Under the pieces are notes generated by a model that was given only the letters and a program-made list of their open reading frames with translations, was not told the DNA's origin and ran no database searches. The position numbers and the translations under genes were made by a program. Shown here piece after piece: positions 48,481 through 56,863 of a stretch of 64,000 nt of DNA. The number at the start of each line of letters is the position of its first letter. The first letter of the stretch is position 1. Source of the DNA: Methylocella tundrae (lineage in GTDB: Bacteria > Pseudomonadota > Alphaproteobacteria > Rhizobiales > Beijerinckiaceae); assembly GCF_901905185.1 (NCBI RefSeq), contig NZ_CABFMQ020000076.1, positions 248,001-312,000 on the forward strand. Reading direction: 5' to 3'.

Positions 48481-48631
48481 CAGTAGGTCGGCGCGGGCGC
48501 CTTTGGCGGCATTTGCGGCATGACGGCTCGGGAGCAAACTTCGTCCCGGGGCGCTCTCGGGGCTGCTTTCACGGCGATTGACCCATTTAGTTCAAGACGC
48601 CAATTCGGATTTCGCGTAGATCTATGAGCAC

Positions 48632-48701
48632 GGGGCCGTAGCTCAGTGGGAGAGCGCTGCGAAAGCAGAGATGGCTGGTTCGAATCCGCCAGGCTCCACC
48701 A
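48632..48701 (+). tRNA. tRNA-Ala-like gene without an anticodon loop
   Basis: Seventy bases fold as a cloverleaf. Acceptor GGGGCC pairs with GGCTCC and includes G3:U70 (48634 and 48695), the alanyl-tRNA synthetase identity pair, followed by A73 and an encoded CCA. The D stem GCTC/GAGC and D loop AGTGGGA are intact, as is the T loop TTCGAAT. The anticodon arm is CTGC-GAAA-GCAG (48657-48668): a 4-bp stem with a GNRA tetraloop, no anticodon. The variable region AGATG is normal. The T stem has one C-C mismatch, or six pairs with a bulge. It may be a functional non-decoding RNA or a decayed tRNA-Ala. Confidence 0.8.
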
Positions 48702-49032
48702 AATTCTTCCGCAGTTGATGTCTGCCGCTCTCGCGGGCGCCTTGACCGATAAGGCTGCAAGCGCGAGCCTGCCCGTGAGCGCCGCCAAATCATTTGGCAT
48801 TCTCGCGGGCAGGCTTAAATTTCTTGGTGCTGAAACGAGGGCAGGTGTGAGCTCAAGGGCGCCGCAGCGGCGTGTTGAAGCGCACATCCCAGACGGCATG
48901 GTTCAGCCGGGTTCGAGCGAACGGACTCGGCCAGGGCATGACGCCGGAAAGTTGCAGACTTTTCGGACCCCATCATGCGGTAAAACAAAGGCTTAAAGAG
49001 CTAAATGCGATTCCGCTTGAACGCATTCCGCG
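48702..49032. other. Gap downstream of the tRNA-like gene
   Basis: Contains one GCATGA-type intergenic repeat (48937-49036) in its last third. The part before it has frames only of shadow type and no clear terminator. Confidence 0.45.
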
Positions 49033-49036
49033 CTAG
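48937..49036 (+). repeat. Intergenic palindromic repeat, GCATGA family, copy 1
   Basis: Begins GCATGACGCCGGAAAG, with an inverted partner CTTTTCGG...ATCATGC, then a conserved tail AAAACAAAGGCTTAAAGAGC and an end near CGCGCTAG. It shares order and sequence with 63911-64000 (same strand) and 58613-58716 (opposite strand). Confidence 0.82.
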
Positions 49037-49317
49037 ACGACCGCCCCTTTGGCCGGGCCTTTGTCCTCGCAATCGGCAAGCGTGGCTCTTCGGCCTGCGT
49101 CCAGCAGCCTGATCACGGCTCCCTCATCCTTGAGCCAATTCCGGCGCTCGGCATATTGCATCGCCGCGCGAAAGTCGGCGCCGCCGCTGCTTTGTTGGCA
49201 ATCGATGAAAACATCGCTCGCCATCAGACTTTCCCCTTCCGCGACATTCCGTGATTTGAAGATCGACAACATCGCGACGGCGCGTTCCTGTGCAGATGCG
49301 TTCTGGCCCACGATCAT
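49033..49317 (-). CDS. Small conserved-looking protein, unknown
   Basis: AAAGGGG stands just before the ATG at 49317. The 94-residue product is soluble and begins MIVGQNASAQERAVAMLSIF. Its middle, MASDVFIDCQQSSGGADFRAA, then MQYAERRNWLKDEGAVIRLLDAG, has a good coding pattern and reads like a small winged-helix fold, but I recognise no family. Its 3' end touches a repeat element. Confidence 0.6.
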   Translation of the reverse strand: MIVGQNASAQERAVAMLSIFKSRNVAEGESLMASDVFIDCQQSSGGADFRAAMQYAERRNWLKDEGAVIRLLDAGRRATLADCEDKGPAKGAVV

Positions 49318-49506
49318 ATCCCCTTTGGATTTCGGGCCTTTGAACCTGCAACTTGCGAATTAGTTGCCTCGCCTTTAGGCGAAAAACGCGAATTCGCGCT
49401 AGCCAGCCTCGGCAAGGCGCGCTGAGCGGCAAGCACCCGCATCAGCGACTGAGGAGCGAGCCCCGCTGCTCAGCCACGGGTTTCCTTTCGATCGCCGCCG
49501 GAATTT

Positions 49507-49740
49507 TCAGGACTTGCGTTGCTCCTGCGATGCGTTCTGGCCATGAGGCGTCCGCTCCGCTGGGGAAGCCGCTTCAGCGTAGGCGATCTGGCGCTGAACG
49601 TCCAAGAGCCTGTTTTCGCAGCGCTCCCATTCGCCGCGCCGGCATTCTCTTACCCGGCAGCCGAACTCGCACCTTGCAAGATCGATTGGCACGTCCTGCG
49701 CGATGTGTCGCGTCCAGAAGCCCCTCAGCCATTCGAACAT
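49507..49740 (-). CDS. Small cysteine-containing protein, unknown
   Basis: AAGGAG lies ten bases before the ATG. The 77-residue product has an ordered arrangement of cysteines, LARCEFGCRVRECRRGEWERC, then ENRLLDVQRQIAYAEA, and a polar tail. Four Cys with C-x3-C-x4-C spacing could bind a metal. It looks like a small conserved Hyphomicrobiales protein, but no name is known to me. Confidence 0.55.
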   Translation of the reverse strand: MFEWLRGFWTRHIAQDVPIDLARCEFGCRVRECRRGEWERCENRLLDVQRQIAYAEAASPAERTPHGQNASQEQRKS

Positions 49741-49870
49741 GCCCGTCAGCTCCTTTGCTCATTGACGACCCTTGCCCATTCGTCGGCAGAGGCGGGCGGG
49801 CGTCAAGCGCTTTGTCATTGCGCGCAAAGCGCCTCCGTCGATCGACCAGAGCTCTCACCCGCGGGGACGT

Positions 49871-50644
49871 TCAAAAAAGGGATCCCTGCGCCGGCTTTGC
49901 GGCTTCTTTTGCCTCCTGCCGCCTCGCCGGCTGAAGCTGCGGCGCGGCGGCGGGGTCTTGCACCTGGGGCGAATCATTCTCTGTCTTGTTTACGGCGGGG
50001 CCGATCTCAAAAAAGTTCAACACGTCATTTTCCGGCGGCCGCAGCAAATCAAAGGCTTTGTCCGCGCTGGCTTCATCGGGATCGAGCCATTTTTCAAACG
50101 ACGAAGCCTCGATAATCGCGGGCAGTCTGTCGTGGATCGCCGTGGTCGCGCCATTGGCGGCGGTCGTAATAATGCAGGCCGCATCCATCTCTTCACCGTT
50201 TGGCCCGATCCAGCTTTCCCAGACCCCCGCGAGACCCAAAGGCGCGCCATCCCCGCGGCGAAAGAGATAGGGGCGCGAAGCCTGCCTTCCCCTTGCGCCT
50301 GTCTCTGGCCCCCGGCGCCATTCATAAAAGCCGTCGGCGATAAAGAGACAACGGCGGCGTTTGAACGCCATCTTGAAGCTCGCTTTGTGCAGGAGCGTTT
50401 CGCTCCGCGCATTGATGATCAGCGGAAATGACTTCGGATCTTTGACGAAAGAGGGAACAAACCCCCAGCGGACGAGAGAGAAATGGCGCGTGATTGCGCC
50501 GCTCGGATCAAGGCCGGCGCGCACGATGGGAACAGGCTGTGTCGGCGCTATATTATAGCGAGGCGGAAAATTCGGCTGCTCGACGTAGCCGAAAAAGCGC
50601 CGCACGGCCTCCGGCGGCAAAGTGATGGCGTAGCGCCCACACAT
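49871..50644 (-). CDS. SOS-response associated peptidase (SRAP, YedK/HMCES family)
   Basis: Protects abasic sites in single-stranded DNA by forming a thiazolidine cross-link through Cys2. The 257-residue protein starts MCGRYAITLPPEAV, with Cys exposed after Met removal. Other active-site features are NARSETL, GFYEW with the Glu, and HDRLPAI with the His. A C-terminal extension after about residue 215 is polar and Ala/Gln-rich. Confidence 0.94.
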   Translation of the reverse strand: MCGRYAITLPPEAVRRFFGYVEQPNFPPRYNIAPTQPVPIVRAGLDPSGAITRHFSLVRWGFVPSFVKDPKSFPLIINARSETLLHKASFKMAFKRRRCLFIADGFYEWRRGPETGARGRQASRPYLFRRGDGAPLGLAGVWESWIGPNGEEMDAACIITTAANGATTAIHDRLPAIIEASSFEKWLDPDEASADKAFDLLRPPENDVLNFFEIGPAVNKTENDSPQVQDPAAAPQLQPARRQEAKEAAKPAQGSLF

Positions 50645-50751
50645 GAAAAGGTCCCGTTGGCCAGGATCGACCGCTGCTCATATCGGGAGTGGGGGCGCTC
50701 ATGCAACCCGTTTCCAAAGCTCCGGGCCGCAACCTATTTGCAATGATCTGC

Positions 50752-51996
50752 TCAAGCCCTGGGCGGATCGAGATAAGCGCGAAACTGATTGAGACAGGAA
50801 TCGCGCGCGAAAAGCTTGGCGAGATGGCGCCCGTCCCCCAGCGCTGGATGAGCGTTGTCGCTGACGAGATGATCGATCTCCGTCGCCATCGCCGCGCTGT
50901 CGCCGGCGGGCACGAGAATGCAGGTGCCCTCCAGCACTTCGTAAAGCTCGGTGCCCCGATCCGCCGTGACGAGGACAGGCTTGCCGCTCGCCAGCATTCC
51001 TCCGAGCTTTGAAGGCAATACGAGATCGGCCGCGCCCTGGCTCTGCGGCAGCACATGCAGATCGGCAAGATTAAGCAGCTCACAAAGCCGCGCCTCAGGC
51101 TGCAGGGGCAAAAAATGGATGCTTCTGAGGTCGCCATAATCGCGTTGCAGGCGCTGCTTTTCGGGTCCGTCGCCTGCGATGACGAAATGTACATGAGGCT
51201 TGCCGGAGAGTTTGCGCGCTGCGTCGAGGACAACTTCGAGAGCCTGCTTTGCGCCGACATTGCCCGCATAGAGGACGACGAAATCGGCTGCGCTCAATCC
51301 AAGCTCGCTGCGAAAGCTGTTCGTTCCGTCGAGCGGCTTGATCTTGGCGAGATCGACCCAGTTGCGGACAATGCCGATTCTGTCCGCCGCGACGCCTTTG
51401 GCGATCAGCCGCTTGCGCATCTGTCCCGAGATGGTGATCAGCCCGTCGAATCGGCGCAACAGCCATGATTCAACGCCAAAGATGAGTCTTTTGAGTAGCC
51501 CGCCCTTCAAATGACCGACGGCGAAGGCGGCGTCGATTTCAAGGTCCTGCACGTGAAGGAGGGCGCGGGCGCCGAAGAATCGGCCGAGCAACCCGACCGG
51601 GGCGACGAATAAAGTCGGTTCGACGCAGAGGACGATGTCGGGGCGGAAGCGGATGATCTGCCACAGCGCGACCGGCGCGGAGGTAACGGCGAAGCTCAAT
51701 GGCGCGATCAGGCGCCACACGCCGCGCATCTCGGTGCGCAGCGCGATCGGGCAGCGCAGAACTTTGACGCCGTCGCGAACTTCGCTTGCGTAGCGCCATG
51801 CATGAAAGGGCGGAATGACCCGCCAGCCGGGGTAGTGCGGCGGCGCGGTGACGGCGACGACCCTGTATCCCAGTTCAGAGAGGTAGGAGCCGATTTCGCC
51901 GGTGAAGCGGCCAACGCCGATCATCTCCGGCGCGTAATTCTCACCATAAATGAGGATTTTTGGGCGCGGTTCGGCTCTGGCGGCGGTCGGCGTCAT
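50752..51996 (-). CDS. WcaI-type glycosyltransferase (GT4)
   Basis: A cytoplasmic GT-B glycosyltransferase of exopolysaccharide synthesis. The ATG at 51996 gives 414 residues; a TTG 57 bases upstream is in frame. N-terminal motif ILIYGENYAPEMIGVGRFT and the C-terminal VLPSKLGGMLASGKPVL region with E-type GT4 signature TELYEVLEG are typical of colanic acid WcaI/WbuB proteins. It lies in the same direction as the Wza-type gene 124 bases upstream; probably one operon. Confidence 0.88.
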   Translation of the reverse strand: MTPTAARAEPRPKILIYGENYAPEMIGVGRFTGEIGSYLSELGYRVVAVTAPPHYPGWRVIPPFHAWRYASEVRDGVKVLRCPIALRTEMRGVWRLIAPLSFAVTSAPVALWQIIRFRPDIVLCVEPTLFVAPVGLLGRFFGARALLHVQDLEIDAAFAVGHLKGGLLKRLIFGVESWLLRRFDGLITISGQMRKRLIAKGVAADRIGIVRNWVDLAKIKPLDGTNSFRSELGLSAADFVVLYAGNVGAKQALEVVLDAARKLSGKPHVHFVIAGDGPEKQRLQRDYGDLRSIHFLPLQPEARLCELLNLADLHVLPQSQGAADLVLPSKLGGMLASGKPVLVTADRGTELYEVLEGTCILVPAGDSAAMATEIDHLVSDNAHPALGDGRHLAKLFARDSCLNQFRAYLDPPRA

Positions 51997-52120
51997 CGGT
52001 GCTCGAAACTCGAGGGAGGGCGAATTATAGGCGTCGTCCGGGCCCCGGTTCAACGGCCTGCGGTGTCGCAGGCCGTTTCTATGCTAGGTCCATGCCTGAT
52101 GCTGGACCAGATCGCATCCA

Positions 52121-53392
52121 TTAAGGCGTGGCCGTCGTAACCGGAATGACCGTAGTGCCTGCGGTCCCCGTGACTGGCGTCGCCAAGGTATTGCCATGAA
52201 CGGCGGCCGAGGCCGTCGGGACGCCGATGATGGTCGACGTCACGCCAGTGGTCGCCTGCGTCACCGTAGTCACGAAGTTAAAGAATTTCGACAGCTGGTA
52301 AGACTGGGAGTTGGAGATGAAAATGACGTCTCCATTGCGCATCTGTGTTCTGGTGGCGAGGAAATAGCCCCCCGGGTCGCTCAGGTTGATCTGGAAAATG
52401 ACAGGAACAAGATCTCCGACGAAGCCCGACACATCCGCGCCAAGGAGTTTTGCGACCTCCCTCGGTTCTCTCCGATAAAGGAATACGTTGGCCGCGTCGG
52501 CGCGGGCGTCCTGCAATCCGCTTGCTTTCGCGACGCCCTCGGCGAGATTGATCCGCCATGCGTCGAAATTGAATTCGCCCTGTGAGCCGAGCGTGCCTTC
52601 GGCGCCGGAGGCCCCGAAAACGATGAATTTCTGCTGTTCCTGATAGACGTAGATGCGGTCGCCCGGCTGGATATAAATATTATTGGCCGCATTCATGACC
52701 AGGTTTTCGAAGGGCACCGTGGCGCGCCTGCCGCCGCGTTCGAGCATGACCCAGGTTGAATAGCCCTGTCCCTTGATGCCGCCGGCGCGTGTAATCGCGT
52801 CGAGGACGCGATCGCCGGCGCCGGTCGCGGGGACCGCGAAGCGAAGCGGCGTATTCACCTCGCCGATGACGCTGATGAGCGAGGTTCTCTGCTGCGCCAG
52901 GGTGACGACGACCTGCGGTTCAATCGCGCGGTTTTTGATCTTGTCGACGATCTCGTTTTGAATTTCCACATTGGTGCGGCCGGCGGCGCGAATCACGCCC
53001 GCGAATGGGAAGGTGATGTTGCCGTTATTGTCGACCGGCTGGTCGGGGAGAGTGACGTAGTTGCCGGGCCGCGCGCCGGCGTCGAGCGGGATGAACAAGC
53101 CGCCGGCGGTGGCCTCGAAAACCGTCGTCGATACGATGTCGCCGATGCCGAATTTGATGTTGGAGGACGGACGCCGGTCCGTGAATGCGCCGGCGAGACC
53201 TTTTGGCTCATAAGCGGCCAGAACGTCGATCGTCTCCGGCGTCAGCTTGATCAGGGCGTATGGAAGAGACTCTGATTTCTGCTTCAAGACGTCGACGGAA
53301 GCTGGGCCATCGTTCGGAAAGAAGCTACAGCCGCCCGCGCTGAGCAGCGCCGACGCCAACAAGGTGATCCCGCCCAATCGAAAACCCAACAT
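52121..53392 (-). CDS. Polysaccharide export outer-membrane protein (Wza/OPX family)
   Basis: Forms the outer-membrane exit for capsule or exopolysaccharide. The 423-residue protein has a lipoprotein signal with lipobox SAGGC (Cys near residue 22). Polysaccharide export and SLBB-like repeats follow: IKFGIGDIVSTTVFEA, PFAGVIRAAGRTNVEIQ, ISVIGEVNTPLRF, and VVVTLAQQRTS. The C-terminal 60 residues are Thr/Val-rich. Its group with the WcaI-type gene and the gmd-fcl pair suggests a fucose-containing polymer. No Wzc/Wzx genes are in view. Confidence 0.92.
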   Translation of the reverse strand: MLGFRLGGITLLASALLSAGGCSFFPNDGPASVDVLKQKSESLPYALIKLTPETIDVLAAYEPKGLAGAFTDRRPSSNIKFGIGDIVSTTVFEATAGGLFIPLDAGARPGNYVTLPDQPVDNNGNITFPFAGVIRAAGRTNVEIQNEIVDKIKNRAIEPQVVVTLAQQRTSLISVIGEVNTPLRFAVPATGAGDRVLDAITRAGGIKGQGYSTWVMLERGGRRATVPFENLVMNAANNIYIQPGDRIYVYQEQQKFIVFGASGAEGTLGSQGEFNFDAWRINLAEGVAKASGLQDARADAANVFLYRREPREVAKLLGADVSGFVGDLVPVIFQINLSDPGGYFLATRTQMRNGDVIFISNSQSYQLSKFFNFVTTVTQATTGVTSTIIGVPTASAAVHGNTLATPVTGTAGTTVIPVTTATP

Positions 53393-53793
53393 GAACTTCG
53401 CCCCTCTTCACCTTTTTGACTGATACCCTGTCGGAGCGGTTGGGGCCAGAGGCACCCGGCCCATGTCGCCGGGGAAAGTCTCAGTATAACAAAACCTGTT
53501 ACAAAATTGGCACAGCTCCGATCAAGCCCAAATCCCCATGCTTGCGGACGCTTGGAAGTTTCAACCGGGCGTTATTGAGATTAAACCATAATGGAGGCGC
53601 AAAACGCATCCGTCGACGGCGCAGTTGCTGCAGCGGTTGATTACGCGCCGGGTTGATCAGGGAAGCGGAACGCGGCGATCCGCTCGACGCCGCCGGACCT
53701 GCTTGTCATGGACCTGCTTGTCCCGCCGCCGCGCGCGTTCAACGCCGCCGGGGGGGGCAATTGCGCGGCGACCGAGCTTTTCTTGAGGCGGGA
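53393..53793. other. Gap upstream of wza-like gene
   Basis: About 400 bases. A near-tandem repeat of GACCTGCTTGTC occurs at about 53696-53720. No gene with convincing features. It should hold the promoter of the export gene. Confidence 0.45.
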
Positions 53794-54384
53794 TTACTTC
53801 AGCGCCACGAGGCAGAAATCGATCATTTGATCGAGGGTGGGCTCCGGATCCTGAGCGCATTCCACCATCAGTCGCGGATGGCAGAATCGAATGCATGCGC
53901 TGTGCACGAGGAGTGCGGCGAGTTGGTAGTCATCAGCGTGGAACTCGCCTTCGTGAACGCCTTGGGAAATGATTGCAGAAAGCGACGCGTGTATTGTTTT
54001 GACATGCTCATGAACGATCGGCCAGTTTTCATTGAACGCCGTTTCGACGAGTTCATGCAGCTTACGATTGGAGACGAAGCGGTCGGCGTTCGCTTTTTCG
54101 ATCGCGGCTATCGCCGCGCGCAATTTTTCGGCGGGTCGCCCCGGCTGTTTCACGACATCGTCGACGGCGGCCTCGACACTGCGAAGGAGGCGGCCTCCTA
54201 CAGCCTCGTTGATCTCTGCCTTGGCCGAGAAGAAGCGGTACACGTTGGCCGGCGACATGCGCAGTTCGCGGGCAATGTCCGCGACCGTTGTCTTCTGGAA
54301 GCCGATCTGGCCAAATAGTCGCTCCGCCACCTCAATAATGCTGAGGTGCGGATCGCTTTGCCTTTGTTCGTTGACAATTTTCAT
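53794..54384 (-). CDS. TetR-family transcriptional regulator
   Basis: A 196-residue repressor with an N-terminal helix-turn-helix at about residues 13-60 (AERLFGQIGFQKTTVADIARELRMSPANVYRFFSAK is the typical TetR pattern) and a ligand-binding helical domain. The AcrR-like C-terminus has no recognisable ligand motif. It is divergent from the LuxR pair with 439 bases between and may control itself or the export genes downstream. Confidence 0.9.
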   Translation of the reverse strand: MKIVNEQRQSDPHLSIIEVAERLFGQIGFQKTTVADIARELRMSPANVYRFFSAKAEINEAVGGRLLRSVEAAVDDVVKQPGRPAEKLRAAIAAIEKANADRFVSNRKLHELVETAFNENWPIVHEHVKTIHASLSAIISQGVHEGEFHADDYQLAALLVHSACIRFCHPRLMVECAQDPEPTLDQMIDFCLVALK

Positions 54385-54823
54385 TCCACCGCTGTCCCCA
54401 AATGACAGGAAAGACCGTACAACGAATTATGCTGCAGTGCTTCACCTATATGGGTAAAGTCTTCGGCATAGCTTCTGGTCAAATTCAATGCAAGCGCGTT
54501 GTGATTATCGCCTTCAGCTAAAACCTACGCCTGATGTTTGGGCTTTCAATCAAAGGTTGTGTCGGAGGATTGAACTCTGCAAGTCAATGCGGGGAGGTCG
54601 ATATCTAGATTAGGATACCTTAATTGAGTTTGTTATATTGATAAAGAGAATAGAAAATATTATCCGCGATTTTGTCATAATGTTGAAATTTGCACCCGGT
54701 CGTAAGCATATTCAGAAAGGAATAGCGGCGCGGCGGTCAACTGGAATGGATGGCGCGGTTTTCGCTGGCCATTGGTCATGGGTGTGTGCTTAATGGCGAC
54801 TTTTGGGACACGGAGGCGTGCGG
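54385..54823. other. AT-rich divergent promoter region before luxR pair
   Basis: About 440 bases, clearly AT-rich at 54600-54720 compared with flanking genes. It must serve the TetR gene (minus) and the first LuxR gene (plus). No inverted repeat of lux-box size was found by eye. Confidence 0.5.
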
Positions 54824-55558
54824 GTGCAGGGGCTCGATGATGTAGATATTCGAACGCTGCTTCAGTTGGAGACGGATCTAACCGATCAGTCTCTTGACGC
54901 GTTTCTTGAGTTTATTCGACAACACTACAACCTCTCCGGGATAGAATACTATTGTTGCTCGTTTCGAGGGAGGTCGAAAGCCAGTCCATTTATCGCCCGA
55001 AGCCACGGTCGCGATTTTATTGAAAAGGCCTTCGATCATTACAAGGAGCTCGTCGACCCACTTTTTAGCGGCGGCGCGCGATCGGTCCTTCCCATTGACT
55101 GGGCGCGGCTGCCGCGAATCGAAACAAACGTCCACCATCTGTTCGACGACAGTGGTCAGCGCGCGGCGGAGTGCCAGGGCTTGACCATTCCCGTCCGTGG
55201 TCCGGCCAATGGCCTCTGGGCGCTTTTCAGCGTTGCGTCAGACGAAAATGAACAAGCCTGGTCCGCACGTCGTCATGATCTCATGAAAGATCTTGTCCAT
55301 GTGGCTTATTATGTTCATCGGCGCGCCTATGACCTGCACGCCAAGGATGCTCCGATCGATCTCGACGCCATCACGAAGCGTGAAATCGAAGCTCTCGAGT
55401 GGTCGGCCGACGGAAAAAGCCCGGCGGAAATCGCTATTTTGATGCGCATTTCTCTTGAGACGGTCAAAGCGCATCTCGATGCGGCGCGTTTCAAGCTGCA
55501 GGCGCTCAATCGAGTTCACGCCGTGACAAAAGCCATCCGAGCCGGTTTGATTCGATAG
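54824..55558 (+). CDS. LuxR-family regulator with altered autoinducer pocket
   Basis: GTG at 54824, seven bases after GGAGG, gives 244 residues, exactly the length of its neighbour at 55842. An N-terminal autoinducer-binding domain (about residues 15-160) is followed by a LuxR HTH (about 180-240, ITKREIEALEWSADGKSPAEIA). Aligned by the DP motif, the pocket residues Trp57 and Tyr61 of TraR numbering are Phe and Ala here, while Asp70, Pro71 and Trp85 remain. It therefore may bind a different ligand than a standard acyl-homoserine lactone receptor, or none. Confidence 0.9.
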   Translation: MQGLDDVDIRTLLQLETDLTDQSLDAFLEFIRQHYNLSGIEYYCCSFRGRSKASPFIARSHGRDFIEKAFDHYKELVDPLFSGGARSVLPIDWARLPRIETNVHHLFDDSGQRAAECQGLTIPVRGPANGLWALFSVASDENEQAWSARRHDLMKDLVHVAYYVHRRAYDLHAKDAPIDLDAITKREIEALEWSADGKSPAEIAILMRISLETVKAHLDAARFKLQALNRVHAVTKAIRAGLIR

Positions 55559-55841
55559 CGCGTCGCATTGGTATTTATTTTTAATTGGTAGTAATATATT
55601 GTTTATTGATCGCTATCGGGCTGAGTGAGCAATGTCGAAAAACGTCAAAGCAAAGACGTCACGCCTCGCGAAGTGAGCATATGACGATTGATATATTGCA
55701 CCAAAATTCTTTCTTCCCATGTGACTAGAGGCTGATTTCGAAGCGGTTCAGCGGCGAAATCATATTTGGCTCTTCGGCCCAGCCTTTACTATTTGCCAGA
55801 GATTCTCTTTATTTGCGAGCGGGGATGATGGAGGGTTTATG

Positions 55842-56576
55842 ATGGCGAATCTCGACGGCGTCGATATTCGAACGATGCTGCAACTGGAAGCCGACCTCAC
55901 GGATCAAACGCTCGATGGATTTATCGGGTTCATTCGCGAGCATTATGGCCTTGCCAATATCGCCTATCTTTGCCCTTCGTTTCCAGGCCGTTCGGTGCTC
56001 GACCCCTACGCGCATATGACCTATAGCGAGGCTTGGACCGAACATTATAAGGCCCATAAATACACCTTTATAGACCCTGCCGTTACCGTCGGCGCGCGAT
56101 CTGTTCTGCCGGTCGATTGGGCGCGGCTTTCACGAGAGGGCAAAAAGGTTCAGCGTCTCTTCGGCGAGGCGAAGGATGCGGGCGTCGGCCATCAAGGGCT
56201 GACAATTCCTGTGCGCGGTCCAACCAACTCGCACTGGGCGCTATTTGTTGCGACCTCGAGTGAAAGCGATCCCGAATGGTCGGGTCGGCGTTACGAGCTC
56301 ATGCGAGATCTCGTGCATGTGGCGCATTATGTCCATCAGCGCGCCTTTCAGTTGCATGCCAAAGAGTTGCCGGTCGACCTAAACGTCGTCACGAAACGCG
56401 AAATTGAAGCGCTCGAATGGTCCGCTGAGGGGAAAACGCTGGAGGACATCGCGATTTTGATGCGGATTTCGGCCGAGACGGTCAAGTCGCATCTCGATTC
56501 GGCTCGCTTCAAGTTGCAAGCAATCAATCGCGTTCACGCTGTCACCAAAGCGATCCGCGCCGGCTTGATTCGCTAA
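55842..56576 (+). CDS. LuxR-family quorum-sensing regulator
   Basis: Of two consecutive ATGs (55839, 55842) the second aligns with the upstream paralogue and gives 244 residues; GGAGGG stands just before. The pocket residues are conserved: WTEHY supplies Trp57 and Tyr61, then IDP with Asp70 and Pro71, and VDW with Trp85. The HTH is nearly the same as in the paralogue (SAETVKSHLDSARFKLQAI). It is the better candidate for the receptor of the LuxI product made by the gene 287 bases downstream. The pair clearly arose by tandem duplication. Confidence 0.93.
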   Translation: MANLDGVDIRTMLQLEADLTDQTLDGFIGFIREHYGLANIAYLCPSFPGRSVLDPYAHMTYSEAWTEHYKAHKYTFIDPAVTVGARSVLPVDWARLSREGKKVQRLFGEAKDAGVGHQGLTIPVRGPTNSHWALFVATSSESDPEWSGRRYELMRDLVHVAHYVHQRAFQLHAKELPVDLNVVTKREIEALEWSAEGKTLEDIAILMRISAETVKSHLDSARFKLQAINRVHAVTKAIRAGLIR

Positions 56577-56639
56577 TTTCCCGTCAGTCAAATTATTTTA
56601 CTTGATAAATGTCGTCATTTGTCATTGATTATCGCGGTC

Positions 56640-56660
56640 GGACCGTATATAGATCGGTCC
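56640..56660. promoter_or_regulatory. Inverted repeat in luxR-luxI gap, candidate operator
   Basis: GGACCG and CGGTCC are perfect inverted arms around a 9-base AT-rich spacer, 21 bases in total, near lux-box size. It is not followed by a T-run, so terminator function is unlikely. It lies 64 bases after the second LuxR stop. Confidence 0.45.
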
Positions 56661-56789
56661 CTGCTGATTTCGCTTGCGCAGGTGAGTGCTTAGCGAGGCG
56701 ACAGCTCGGCGAAAAGCGCAACACTCCTCGACGCGGTCTCGCAAGCGTTGCTCAAATTGAGTGTAAACTGTGCTGCTTATGCCGGCCAT

Positions 56790-56802
56790 CCCCGATTCGG
56801 GG
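56790..56802. promoter_or_regulatory. Short palindrome upstream of luxI
   Basis: CCCCGA-T-TCGGGG, perfect arms, 62 bases before the luxI ATG. A possible LuxR-binding or attenuation site; short arms make it tentative. Confidence 0.35.
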
Positions 56803-56863
56803 AATATCTTTAACGTATGGCAGGCATCAATTTGGGGCATCCACGATTTAAGGAGCCCCCGAA

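Noticed and set aside
48657..48668. GAAA in the tRNA-like gene read as a GAA (Phe) anticodon
   Set aside because: The four bases are closed by CTGC/GCAG pairs, so there is no 7-base loop, and acceptor and discriminator point to alanine rather than phenylalanine.
48632..48701. tmRNA acceptor fragment
   Set aside because: tmRNA tRNA-like domains lack a true D stem; this one has a complete 4-bp D stem and a normal variable region.
48417..48899. 160-residue minus-strand frame
   Set aside because: Contains the typical false peptide produced by reading a tRNA gene in antisense (WSLADSNQPS region) and part of the SulP relic.
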